In this document: one piece after another, positions 17,677 to 27,048 of the stretch | Layout: each line of letters starts with the position of its first letter | Numbering within the stretch: position 1 is the first letter of the stretch | NCBI GenBank assembly: GCA_025936115.1 | Contig: JAICTZ010000001.1 | Coordinates: forward strand, 186,001 to 250,000 | Direction of reading: 5' to 3' | Source: Polyangiaceae bacterium | GTDB lineage: Bacteria; Myxococcota_A; Polyangia; Polyangiales; Polyangiaceae | Length of the DNA stretch: 64,000 bases | The notes under the pieces: generated by a model | The model's input: only the letters and a program-made list of their open reading frames with translations | What the model was told of the DNA's origin: nothing | Database searches by the model: none | Translations under genes and position numbers: made by a program

Positions 17677-19344
17677 ATGCGTTTCAGTTTCTTGGCAACC
17701 AGGCTCTCTGTCTGTGCGTTCGCGTTCGGTGGCTTTACCGCTTGTGGTGGTGGGGACGACGCCGAACCACCGAAAGCAGGCGCGCTCGGGACGTCGTGCG
17801 ATGCCGCGTCCGCGAGCTCCTGCGCGTCGGGTCTCGAATGTACACCGCGCACTTCGGGAGGCAACGTCTGCTCCCTGGCCGCGGGCGCCAAGTGCGACGC
17901 GACCAATACGAAACTCCACAACGGCGGCTGCGCGGACTCCGCGACCTGCGCGAAGAAGGACGGCGAAACGGCGACGACCTGTCTCGTTGCCGAGGGCGGC
18001 GATTGCGACCCCGAGAGCGATCACTGCGACAACGCGCTCGTGTGTTCCGAGCTCGAAGACGGCCAGCACCGCTGTTTCGGCGAAGTCGTGTTGCGCGGGG
18101 AGGTGGAGGACGCCGGCGACAGTAGCCCGCTCGAAGACGCGAGAGTGATGGCGGTGAACGAAGAAGGCGTGGCCGTTACGGCGGTGGCGCGCACGGACGC
18201 CAAGGGCAATTACGAGCTACCCGTCCCCGCCGTGCGTCACGACGACGGCACGCCCGTCGACGCCAAGTACACGCTGCGCGCCGCGGCCCAGGACTATCAG
18301 GCGTTTCCGAGCGGTGCGCGCGTCGCACTGCCCATCGACGTGTCGACGGGCATGCTCGCCGAAAAACGCTACGTCGTCGAAAATGCGCTCACGACCATCG
18401 ATCTGATCGGGCTGCCCGCGGGAGAGCGCTCGATGATTTCCGGTTCGATCGTCGCGCTCGATTCGGCGGCGCCAGGCGCCGTCGGCGGTGTGCTCGTGGT
18501 GGCGAAAGGCACGGACGCCGCAGTGAGCGGCCTCAGCGACAAGTCCGGCGACTTCACGATCTTCAACGTTCCGGCAGGCGACTACGAGCTCAACGCCTAC
18601 GGCGCGGACGTGCAAATCGAGAGCAAGTCCGTCTCCGTCGGCTCCTCTCCGCTCGACGGCGTCGAGCTCAAGCAACTCGACGAGGCGACGACGACCGTGT
18701 CAGGCACCGTTCAGATCGTCAACGCGGCCGGAACTTCCGCGACGAGCGTCATCCTGGTCGTCGAAGACACCTTCGACGCCAACGTGGCGCGTGGGGAAGT
18801 CCCGCGCGGGCTACGTTCACCGAAGAGCGGCACGCCGAACGTCACTGGCAGCTTCATGATCAGCGGGGTGCCCGCGGGCAAGTACGTCGTGCTCGCCGCC
18901 TACGAAAACGACGGCCTCGTGCGCGATCCGGACACGAACATCGCCGGCACCGATTTCGTGCATCTCGAGGTCATGCCGGGGCAATCCGACGTGACGATCA
19001 GCGATTCGTTCAAGGTGACGGCCGCGCTCGGAACCGTGAGCCCCGGCGCCGACGCGCCCGAGGCGGTGACCGGCAAGCCCGACCTCGTGTGGCTCGATGA
19101 TTCGAGCGAGGACTGGTACGACCTGCACGTCTTCGACGCGCTCGGCAACGAGGTCTGGAAGAGCCTCATGCTGCCCGCCGTAAAAGGTTCGACGAACGTC
19201 ACGGTCAAATACGAAGGACCGCTCGATCCGGGCATGTACTACCAGTTCCGCGTGAGCTCTTGGCGTCAACCCGGCAACGGCAGCGCGGCTCCGATCGCCA
19301 CGACCGAGGATCTGCGCGGCGTGTTCTATCTACCGGCAAAGTAA
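17677..19344 (+). CDS. Lipoprotein with carboxypeptidase-regulatory-like domains
   Basis: This 555-residue protein starts at ATG 17677, with GAGGAGG 8 nt upstream. The signal peptide ends in FTAC. Residues 35-130 are Cys-rich with 'C...CASGLEC...C' spacing, typical of short EGF-like modules in myxobacterial lipoproteins. After that come several beta-sandwich modules like carboxypeptidase D regulatory domains: 'LEDARVMAVNEEG', 'TDAKGNYELPVP', 'SDKSGDFTIFNVPAGDYEL', 'GSFMISGVPAGKYVV'. No catalytic residues are seen. The role is probably structural or adhesive at the outer membrane. Confidence 0.75.
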   Translation: MRFSFLATRLSVCAFAFGGFTACGGGDDAEPPKAGALGTSCDAASASSCASGLECTPRTSGGNVCSLAAGAKCDATNTKLHNGGCADSATCAKKDGETATTCLVAEGGDCDPESDHCDNALVCSELEDGQHRCFGEVVLRGEVEDAGDSSPLEDARVMAVNEEGVAVTAVARTDAKGNYELPVPAVRHDDGTPVDAKYTLRAAAQDYQAFPSGARVALPIDVSTGMLAEKRYVVENALTTIDLIGLPAGERSMISGSIVALDSAAPGAVGGVLVVAKGTDAAVSGLSDKSGDFTIFNVPAGDYELNAYGADVQIESKSVSVGSSPLDGVELKQLDEATTTVSGTVQIVNAAGTSATSVILVVEDTFDANVARGEVPRGLRSPKSGTPNVTGSFMISGVPAGKYVVLAAYENDGLVRDPDTNIAGTDFVHLEVMPGQSDVTISDSFKVTAALGTVSPGADAPEAVTGKPDLVWLDDSSEDWYDLHVFDALGNEVWKSLMLPAVKGSTNVTVKYEGPLDPGMYYQFRVSSWRQPGNGSAAPIATTEDLRGVFYLPAK

Positions 19345-19489
19345 CGCCGCCGCTCGTCGAGAAACTGCCGTGACGGTGCGTTGCGATCTGGCGCGTGGTG
19401 TGTCGAGGTGCGCGGCGCACCGACTGACTTGAATCGACGAACGCGCCGCGCGCTGGATTGTGTTCGTGCGATCGCGCATCCTTGGATGC

Positions 19490-20368
19490 ATGAGCACGGA
19501 TGGGACGGGCACCGAGCCTCGGCGAGCGCCGCTCCCGCCTTCGGCGCGGAGCGCGATCGGTGGATCGACGCGGCGCCCGAGCAATCGCCCGCCGCCGAAG
19601 TCACTCTTCAACGGTCCGGCGAGTCCCGCAGCGCGTGAGCCCGCGGGCTCGATCCCGCGGCCGAGCCCCGCCGCTGGCTCAGCGAGCACGGCGGGTCGGA
19701 GCGGCGGGGACAACGCACGCTCCGTGCGCGACGAACTCGTCCAGACCGTCATGCCCGAGCTTCGGACGCTCGTGGAGCATTTGGTCAAGACGACGGTCGA
19801 GCGCTCCCTCGCCCCGCTGCTCGACCGGCAGCGCGAGCTCGAAGCGAAGCTCGAACGCGTAGCGAGCTCGCTCGAGAAACAACGCGCACTCCCCGCCTCC
19901 GTCGAACGAGCGGGCACGCCCTCCCCCGACGAGCGACGCGGGCTCGAAGCAGCGATCCAGAGCGCGCTCGCCCCGTTGCTCGACAAGCAACGTGACCTCG
20001 AAGCAGCGCTCGGTGATGTGCGACGCGCAGAGCCCCGTGCCGAGAACGCGCCGAGCATCGTCTCTCCACGTGCGCCCGAGCCCCGAACCTCGCTCGGAGG
20101 CGTCGCGCTTGCACCGCCTGCTCTCGCGGTGCGAGCCGCCCCGATCGCTCCCGCCGTCAGGGCGGCCCCTCATCCCGTCGCCGCGAAGCCGCTCACGGCT
20201 GCGTTTACCGCCACGGCCGGCCAGAATGCTTCCTGGGACATCCCGAAGGAGCTCAATGGCTCGCGACGCAAGCGCGCGGTGATTTGGATTCTCGCGATCG
20301 CGGTGGTCCTGCTCCTGCTCTCCGTCGCCGGGCTCAGCGTACTGAGCAATACCGGCAGATATCTCTGA
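19490..20368 (+). CDS. Tail-anchored coiled-coil protein of unknown function
   Basis: The start is ATG 19490; the frame extends to 19460 but the ATG fits better. The protein is 292 residues. The first 80 are Pro/Ser/Arg-rich and disordered. Residues 85-190 are helical and contain an internal duplication: 'RSLAPLLDRQRELEAKLERV' and, about 60 residues later, 'SALAPLLDKQRDLEAALGDV'. The C-terminus has a basic patch (GSRRKRA) and one membrane segment of about 21 residues (VIWILAIAVVLLLLSVAGLSV), so the bulk should face the cytoplasm. No family was recognised. It stands alone between lipoprotein genes. Confidence 0.65.
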   Translation: MSTDGTGTEPRRAPLPPSARSAIGGSTRRPSNRPPPKSLFNGPASPAAREPAGSIPRPSPAAGSASTAGRSGGDNARSVRDELVQTVMPELRTLVEHLVKTTVERSLAPLLDRQRELEAKLERVASSLEKQRALPASVERAGTPSPDERRGLEAAIQSALAPLLDKQRDLEAALGDVRRAEPRAENAPSIVSPRAPEPRTSLGGVALAPPALAVRAAPIAPAVRAAPHPVAAKPLTAAFTATAGQNASWDIPKELNGSRRKRAVIWILAIAVVLLLLSVAGLSVLSNTGRYL

Positions 20369-20527
20369 GTCGCGCCGGGGCCGTTCGCGGGTGCCCATGT
20401 GTTGCGCAGGACCTCGGTGAACGTAGGTGTCTCTGCGAGCAATCTGCCGGGACGATGCAAATTACTCTTATTCTGAACCACTCATCAGCGTATCTGGTAC
20501 TTGGCCCGCTGCCGCTGAAGAGAAAAG

Positions 20528-23500
20528 ATGCGCATTCGATTGCGGTTCGTTTTGGGGATGATTCCGCTCGTGCTCGCCTGCGGTGGCTCGCCCACCGTTT
20601 CGAGCAAGGGCACCGGATCGGATAAGACGCTCGGGCAGGGCGGTGCCGGCGCCGTCGGCGGCTCGGCCGGCAAAGGCGGCTCGGGTGCGCGGGCCGGCGG
20701 CGGAAGCGGCGGAACCGGAATCCCGATCGGTAACGGGGGCGAGGGCGATACCGGCGGTGAGGCACCAGGCATCGCCGACGGTTGTGGCGACGGCAATATC
20801 GACAGCGGTGAGCAGTGCGACGACGGGAACGCCAAGAGTGGAGACGGCTGTTCCTCGGCGTGTCAGGTCGAGAAAGGCTTCGACTGCGTCGCTCCGGGCG
20901 TGAGCTGCGAAGAGTGCGGTAACGGCGTCACCGAGAGTGCCGAGGCATGCGACGACGGCAATCGCGTCGCCGGCGACGGCTGCTCGGCCGACTGCAAGAC
21001 GGTCGAGCGCGGCTTCGATTGTTCAGTCCCGGGCGCGGCGTGCAATCGCTGCGGCAACGGTAAACTCGAAGGCGTCGAAGTCTGCGACGACGGCAACACC
21101 TCGTCCGGTGACGGCTGCAGCCGAGATTGCAGCGAGATCGAGGCCGGCTATTCGTGCCCCGTCCCGGGCAAGGCCTGCGACCAGTGCGGAGACGGCGTGC
21201 TGGAGCCCGGAGAAGCCTGTGACGACGGCAACCGCTACTCGGGAGACGGCTGCCTTTTCAACTGCAGCGCCGTCGAGGACGGCTACGACTGCCCACCCGA
21301 CGGCGGTGAGTGTCAGAGCTGCGGTGACGGACTCGTCGAAGGCAGCGAAGCGTGCGACGACGGCAATACCGACAGCGGCGACGGCTGCGACGAGACGTGC
21401 ACGGAAGTGGAGCCCGGGTTTCTCTGCGTCGTGGAAGGCCACACCTGCTACGAGTGCGGCAACGGTGTGCAGGAGGGGGCGTTCAGCGGCGAGCACGAAG
21501 AGTGCGACGACGGCAATACGTCGGACGGCGACGGCTGCTCGTCGTCGTGTCAGCTCGAAGGCAGCGACTGGTCGTGCCCGGTCCCCGGACAACCCTGCGT
21601 CAACTGCGGCAATAGCCACATCGAGTCCGACGGCCTGTTCATCAAGGAACAGTGCGACGACGGCAACAACCGCGCCGGCGACGGCTGCAGCGACGCCTGT
21701 CAGCTCGAGCCGGGCGGCACCTGCGCCGCGGCCGGCCAAGCCTGCGTGCTTTGCGGCGACGACCTCGTGACGGCGACCGCCGGAGAAGTCTGTGACGACG
21801 GCAATGCCTACGACCGCGACGGCTGCTCGTCGACGTGCCAGCCGGAACCCGGCTGGACGTGTCCGTCCGACGGCGGACCGTGCTTCAAGTGTGGCAATGC
21901 CGTCAAGGAAGCCGGCACCCTCGAGCAGTGCGACGACGGCAATAATACCGACAACGACGGCTGTTCGTCGACGTGCCAAGTCGAAAGCGGCTGGACGTGC
22001 CAAGGGCTCAACGGCGCGCTCCGCTCGACTTGCGATCGCTGCGGAAACGGCAAAATGCGCTTCGACGAGGAGTGCGACGACGGCAACACGACGGCCGGAG
22101 ACGGCTGCTCGGCGACCTGCACGCTCGAAGCCAACTACGCGTGTCCGGCGCCGGGCGGCATCCCCTGCAACGCCTGCGGTGACGGCAAGCTGCAAGGTAT
22201 CGAGGTGTGCGACGATACGGGCGCACCCGGCGGCTGCACCAACGATTGCTACTCCGTCGCGAGCGGCTACCAGTGTCCCGTCGTGGGTCAGCCCTGCATC
22301 CTGTGCGGTGACGGCGTAGTTACTTCACCGTACGAGGCGTGCGACGACGGCAATCGTACGAGCGGCGACGGCTGCCGCGGCGACTGCCGTGCCGTCGAGC
22401 CCGGTTACTCGTGCGTGCCCGGCGGCTGCACGCTGTGCGGCAACGGCTTGCTCGATCCCGGTGAGGAATGCGACGACCACAACACGGCGAGCGGCGACGG
22501 CTGCTACCTGTGCGCGGCCGAGGCCGGGTACCACTGCGGCCCGAGCCCGCTGAACCCGCTGAAGAGCGTCTGTGATCGCTGCGGCAACGGCCTCGTGCGC
22601 GCTCCGGAAGCCTGCGACGACGGCAACGTCACGAGCAACGACGGCTGTAGCTCGACCTGCGCGGTCGAAGGCGGCTGGACTTGCCCCTCGACCGGAGGCG
22701 TGTGTTTCCGCTGCGGCGACGGCGTCCTTCAAGACGGCGAGGCGTGCGACGATGCAGGCGCGGTCGGCGGCTGTGCGAACGATTGCCAGAGCCTCGCTGC
22801 CGGCTGGTCCTGCCCCGTGGCCGGCCAGCCCTGCGAGCTCTGCGGCGACCACGTGGTCAACGCGCACGAGAAGTGTGACGACGGCAATACCGTGAGCGGC
22901 GACGGCTGCCGTGCCGACTGCAAGCTCATCGAGCCCGGCTGGATCTGCGCGGCTGGCACCAGCTGTACCGAGTGCGGCAACGGCTTGCTCGACCCGGGCG
23001 AGACTTGCGACGACGGCGGTTATCCGGCCACGAGCGGCGACGGCTGCTCGAGCACGTGCAAGCTCGAAGGTGCGCCTTACTACTGCAATGTCGCGGGCCG
23101 TCCGTGCTCGCGCTGCGGCGATGGCGCGCTCGGGGCAGGTGAAGCCTGCGACGACGGGAACACGGTGGCAGGCGACGGCTGCTCGCTCGACTGCAAAACC
23201 ATCGAGTCGGGCTTTAGCTGCGCGATCCCGAACATCCCCTGTAACCGCTGCGGCGATCGCATCTATCAGGGCGCAGAGCAGTGCGACGACGGCAACAACG
23301 TGGCGGGCGACGGCTGCACGGCCTGCAAGCTCGACCCGGGTTGGAGCTGCGAGCAAGGCGGTAGCTGCGTCTCGAACGGCTGCGGTGATGGCTTCGTCGC
23401 CGGTTCCGAAAAATGCGACGACGGCAACAAGCTGTCTGGCGACGGTTGCAGCTCGCGCTGCACGGTCGAGTCCGGCTGGGTGTGTCCCGCCAAGGGCGGC

Positions 23501-26500
23501 GCGTGCAAGCTGACGACGTGCGGCGACGGCATCGCCGGCGGCACCGAACAGTGCGACGACGGCAATCTGACCAACAGCGACGGCTGCAGCTCGACGTGCC
23601 AAGTCGAGACCAGCTGCGGCGACGGTCGCGTGGGCGGCACCGAACAGTGCGACGACCACAACACGACTGCGGGTGACGGCTGCAGCGCCACCTGCCAGTG
23701 GGAGTCGGGTAAGGCGTGCACCGGCACGGCCCCGAACTACACCTGCACCGCGACGACCTGCGGCGACGGCATTCGCGGCAACCTCGAGCAGTGCGACGAC
23801 GGCAATCTGACCAACAGCGACGGCTGCAGCTCGACGTGCGCGCTCGAGAGCTTTTACACGTGCACGGGCGCGGTCGGCGCGAAGAGCAGCTGCCGACAGA
23901 CGCTGCAGTGGGTCGCGACCCGCAGCTTCAACGTCTCGTTCGTCGCACCCGAGGGCATCGTGTACGACCCCGGGACGCGCTCCTTCGTCTCCTACAAGTC
24001 AGGGTCGTCGCAGCCGCCGCTCGAGCTCTGTCTCGACGGCACCATGATCCTCCACCCCGGCTCCTCGAAGAGCGGCATCTGCCCGCCCGGCAGCGATCTC
24101 GGCTCGACTGCTTGCCAGCCGATCTCGGCGAGCGACCCCATCGCGCGCACCTGGCCGGCGTCCATCGGCGTCGCGGGAGCGACTTACGACTCCTTCGCGG
24201 GCAATTACCTGTTCCTCACCGGCGCGACGCTGTACCGCTTCGTCCAGGTGCGGAGCGCCAACACGGCGCTCGCGTCGGCGAGCCTCGCCGGTGACGGCAT
24301 CGCCGTCGGCGAGGACGGGCGCCTTTACGTCGTGCGCGACGCGTCGCAGACCGTCGCCGTCTACGCGAGGAACTCGAGCAGCATCGGGTTCGATCTGTCC
24401 TCGCCCGTGCAAACCTGGACGGTCCCGACGAGCGGAGGCGACAAGCTGACGGACGACTTCGTCCTGCCGGGCTTCAGCATGCTCGGTACGTTCACCGGCG
24501 TCGCCGGCGTCGAGACGTTCCGCTTCTACTCGTACTCCTCCACGGGCACGCCGACGCCGGACGCCACCTCGAGCTTCCCGGGCGCGCTGATCCCCGCGAA
24601 GACCGCCTTCGGCGTGACCCTGCCGAACCCGGCGTGGTCCACGTACATGGGCAGCGCTGAAACGGCGACGGACGGCTCGGGCTTCGTGATGTGCGCCACG
24701 AACCCGTCGAACCCCTGCTACCTCTTCGGTCTAGCCTGCACGACGGACGCGGACTGCGCCGACCGCCTGCCGGGCACGGTGTGCCGCAAGACGGACGCGC
24801 AAGGCGCTCCGCTCGCCATCAACTACTGCTGGGCTCCGGCCAAGGCGCGCGACGACTACTCGAACGCCGACACGGGCCAAACCAAGGTCGTCAAGGTGCT
24901 CGACAACGACACCCGCGGCGAGGGGACCTGCAAAGACAGCACGGTCGAAGTCGTCAGCACGACGCCGACGGTTTACGGCGGCACGGTCGAGATCGTCACG
25001 AACAACACGAGCGTGTGCGGCACTGCCGGCTCGTGCGTGAAGTACACGGCGCCCGCCGGCAAGTGCAACATCATCGATTCCTTCGATTACACCGCGCTCC
25101 TCGGCGGCGGCAGTCAGGACACGGCCACCGTGTTCGTGACCATCACGTGCGGCTGCGGCAACGGCAAGGTCGACGCGGGCGAAGAGTGCGATCCGGGCGT
25201 CGCGGGCGGGCCCGCCTGTAGCTCGACCTGCAAGCTGATTGCCAGCTGCGGCGACGGCATCGTGCAGAGCCCCGAAGCCTGTGACGACCACAACAACAAG
25301 TCCGGCGACGGCTGCTCCTGGGATTGCCAGGTGGAAGGTTGTGGCAACGGCCGGATCGACACGGGCGAAGGCTGTGACGACGGCAACACCGTGAGCGGCG
25401 ACGGCTGCCGCAACAACTGCACGCTCGAAGTCTGCGGCGACGGCATCCTCGACGCGCGCGAGCAGTGCGACGATCACAACACGACGAACGGCGACGGGTG
25501 CAGCTCGACCTGCACGCTGCAGGCTGCGTGCGGCGATCACATCGTGAACGGCTCCGAGCAGTGCGACGACGGCAACGCCATCAACACCGACGGCTGCCGC
25601 AACTCGTGCCTCTTGCCCGATTGCGGCGATGGCATCCTGGACAGCGGTGAGGGCTGCGACGACGGCAACGTCCGTTCGGGCGACGGCTGCTCGTGGGATT
25701 GCCACGTCGAAGGCTGCGGCAACGGCTCGATCGACGCGGGCGAGGTGTGCGACGACGGCAACACGACTTCGGGCGACGGTTGCAGCAGCGCCTGCCAGTT
25801 CGAGGCTTGCGGCAACGGCGTGAAGGACGCGGGCGAAGCCTGTGACGACGGCAACGCCGTCAACACGGACGGCTGCCGCAACAACTGCGTGCTGCCTGCC
25901 TGCGGCGATCTCGTCAGCGACCCGGGCGAGGTCTGCGACGACGGCAATATCACCTCGGGCGACGGCTGCTCCTCGACCTGCCAACTCGAATCGATGTGCG
26001 GCGACGGCCAGCTCGACGCCGGCGAGCAGTGCGACGACGGCAACAACCTCTCGGGTGACGGCTGCGCCTGGAACTGCCAGCGCGAAGCGTGCGGCAACGG
26101 CCTCATCGAGCCCGGCGAGCAGTGCGACGACGGCAACAGCATCGACACGGACGCGTGCCGCAACAACTGCACGATTCCGAGCTGTGGTGACGGGCACCTC
26201 GACACCGTCCGCGGCGAACAGTGCGACGACGGCAACAAGCTGTCGGGCGACGGCTGCAGCAAGTTCTGCACGAACGAAGCCGTGTGCGGCAACGGCGTGC
26301 TCGAGGGCGGCGAAGATTGCGACGACGGCAACACGAGCCCCGGCGACGGCTGCGGCTCGAGCTGCACGTGGGAGAGCTGCGGCGACGGCATCGTCGAACC
26401 GGGCGAACTCTGCGATCCGCTCGACGCCGTCACGGGCGCAACCTGCCGGCGCGACTGTACCGTGATCGCTTGCGGCGACGGGATCTACGATCCGGGCGAG

Positions 26501-26962
26501 CAGTGCGACGACGCCAATACCACGAGCGGCGACGGCTGCTCCGCGACGTGCACGCTCGAGACCATCTGCGGCAACGGCACGCGCGAAGGCTTCGAGCAGT
26601 GCGACGACGGCAACAGCACCGCCGGCGACGGCTGCTCGCGCACGTGCCGCTGGGAATATTGCGGCAACGGCGCGCTCGATCCCGGTGGTAGCCCGCTCGA
26701 AGCCTGCGACGACGGGAACAACGTCTCCGGTGACGGCTGCTCCTCGACCTGTCAGCTCGAAGCCGTGTGCGGCAACGGCAAGCGCGAAGGCAACGAGCAG
26801 TGCGACGACGGCAACAGCACCGCCGGCGACGGCTGCAGCCCCCGCTGCACGATCGAGCAATACTGCGGCAACAGCGTGCTCGATGCGGGCGAAGAGTGCG
26901 ACGACGGCAACAACGTCAGCGGCGACGGCTGCGACGCGAACTGCACGAAGCCGGTGCGCTGA
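20528..26962 (+). CDS. Giant DUF4215 (Myxococcus cysteine-rich repeat) lipoprotein
   Basis: This 2144-residue protein starts at ATG 20528 with a GAAGAGA site. The signal peptide ends in LVLAC, followed by a Gly-rich linker to residue 85. I count 42 copies of a module starting CG(D/N)G and containing CDDGNTxSGDGCSxxC. Copies 1-23 (residues 86-1123) mostly have a long form of about 44 residues with two extra Cys. Copies 24-42 (residues 1543-2139) have a short form of about 31. Between them lies a 417-residue insert with a propeller-like part and an Ig/cadherin-like part ('VLDNDTRGEG', 'TVFVTITC'). There is no C-terminal anchor. It is probably a rigid, disulfide-rich surface stalk. Confidence 0.85.
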   Translation: MRIRLRFVLGMIPLVLACGGSPTVSSKGTGSDKTLGQGGAGAVGGSAGKGGSGARAGGGSGGTGIPIGNGGEGDTGGEAPGIADGCGDGNIDSGEQCDDGNAKSGDGCSSACQVEKGFDCVAPGVSCEECGNGVTESAEACDDGNRVAGDGCSADCKTVERGFDCSVPGAACNRCGNGKLEGVEVCDDGNTSSGDGCSRDCSEIEAGYSCPVPGKACDQCGDGVLEPGEACDDGNRYSGDGCLFNCSAVEDGYDCPPDGGECQSCGDGLVEGSEACDDGNTDSGDGCDETCTEVEPGFLCVVEGHTCYECGNGVQEGAFSGEHEECDDGNTSDGDGCSSSCQLEGSDWSCPVPGQPCVNCGNSHIESDGLFIKEQCDDGNNRAGDGCSDACQLEPGGTCAAAGQACVLCGDDLVTATAGEVCDDGNAYDRDGCSSTCQPEPGWTCPSDGGPCFKCGNAVKEAGTLEQCDDGNNTDNDGCSSTCQVESGWTCQGLNGALRSTCDRCGNGKMRFDEECDDGNTTAGDGCSATCTLEANYACPAPGGIPCNACGDGKLQGIEVCDDTGAPGGCTNDCYSVASGYQCPVVGQPCILCGDGVVTSPYEACDDGNRTSGDGCRGDCRAVEPGYSCVPGGCTLCGNGLLDPGEECDDHNTASGDGCYLCAAEAGYHCGPSPLNPLKSVCDRCGNGLVRAPEACDDGNVTSNDGCSSTCAVEGGWTCPSTGGVCFRCGDGVLQDGEACDDAGAVGGCANDCQSLAAGWSCPVAGQPCELCGDHVVNAHEKCDDGNTVSGDGCRADCKLIEPGWICAAGTSCTECGNGLLDPGETCDDGGYPATSGDGCSSTCKLEGAPYYCNVAGRPCSRCGDGALGAGEACDDGNTVAGDGCSLDCKTIESGFSCAIPNIPCNRCGDRIYQGAEQCDDGNNVAGDGCTACKLDPGWSCEQGGSCVSNGCGDGFVAGSEKCDDGNKLSGDGCSSRCTVESGWVCPAKGGACKLTTCGDGIAGGTEQCDDGNLTNSDGCSSTCQVETSCGDGRVGGTEQCDDHNTTAGDGCSATCQWESGKACTGTAPNYTCTATTCGDGIRGNLEQCDDGNLTNSDGCSSTCALESFYTCTGAVGAKSSCRQTLQWVATRSFNVSFVAPEGIVYDPGTRSFVSYKSGSSQPPLELCLDGTMILHPGSSKSGICPPGSDLGSTACQPISASDPIARTWPASIGVAGATYDSFAGNYLFLTGATLYRFVQVRSANTALASASLAGDGIAVGEDGRLYVVRDASQTVAVYARNSSSIGFDLSSPVQTWTVPTSGGDKLTDDFVLPGFSMLGTFTGVAGVETFRFYSYSSTGTPTPDATSSFPGALIPAKTAFGVTLPNPAWSTYMGSAETATDGSGFVMCATNPSNPCYLFGLACTTDADCADRLPGTVCRKTDAQGAPLAINYCWAPAKARDDYSNADTGQTKVVKVLDNDTRGEGTCKDSTVEVVSTTPTVYGGTVEIVTNNTSVCGTAGSCVKYTAPAGKCNIIDSFDYTALLGGGSQDTATVFVTITCGCGNGKVDAGEECDPGVAGGPACSSTCKLIASCGDGIVQSPEACDDHNNKSGDGCSWDCQVEGCGNGRIDTGEGCDDGNTVSGDGCRNNCTLEVCGDGILDAREQCDDHNTTNGDGCSSTCTLQAACGDHIVNGSEQCDDGNAINTDGCRNSCLLPDCGDGILDSGEGCDDGNVRSGDGCSWDCHVEGCGNGSIDAGEVCDDGNTTSGDGCSSACQFEACGNGVKDAGEACDDGNAVNTDGCRNNCVLPACGDLVSDPGEVCDDGNITSGDGCSSTCQLESMCGDGQLDAGEQCDDGNNLSGDGCAWNCQREACGNGLIEPGEQCDDGNSIDTDACRNNCTIPSCGDGHLDTVRGEQCDDGNKLSGDGCSKFCTNEAVCGNGVLEGGEDCDDGNTSPGDGCGSSCTWESCGDGIVEPGELCDPLDAVTGATCRRDCTVIACGDGIYDPGEQCDDANTTSGDGCSATCTLETICGNGTREGFEQCDDGNSTAGDGCSRTCRWEYCGNGALDPGGSPLEACDDGNNVSGDGCSSTCQLEAVCGNGKREGNEQCDDGNSTAGDGCSPRCTIEQYCGNSVLDAGEECDDGNNVSGDGCDANCTKPVR
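20783..23895 (+). repeat. DUF4215 coding repeat array 1 (23 copies, long form)
   Basis: These are tandem coding repeats, most about 130 bp, built on CGDG-N8-CDDGN-N5-DGCSxxC and then a second Cys-bounded half (GYxCPVPGxxC). Copies 11 and 15 are variants in which CDDGN is replaced by CDDTGAPGGC or CDDAGAVGGC. The variation between copies shows an old, diverged array. Confidence 0.85.
25154..26944 (+). repeat. DUF4215 coding repeat array 2 (19 copies, short form)
   Basis: These are tandem coding repeats of about 93 bp with the core CGDGxxDxGEQCDDGN...DGCxxxC but without the second Cys-bounded half seen in array 1. Copies containing 'INTDGCRNSC', 'VNTDGCRNNC' and 'IDTDACRNNC' recur every third unit (copies 28, 31, 34), which suggests expansion in blocks of three. 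Confidence 0.8.
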
Positions 26963-27048
26963 AAGCCGACTCCGTTCGATTCCAAACCGCCGCGTGGCAA
27001 ATTTGAGCGCGCGGCCGGCTGGAACGCCGCCTGCATGCAACGGTTCGC

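Noticed and set aside
24731-27040. 769-codon open frame on the minus strand opposite the DUF4215 gene
   Set aside because: It is the antisense of a repetitive high-GC coding region; the translation is Ala/Val/Arg-rich with no motif, and the plus strand is clearly coding.
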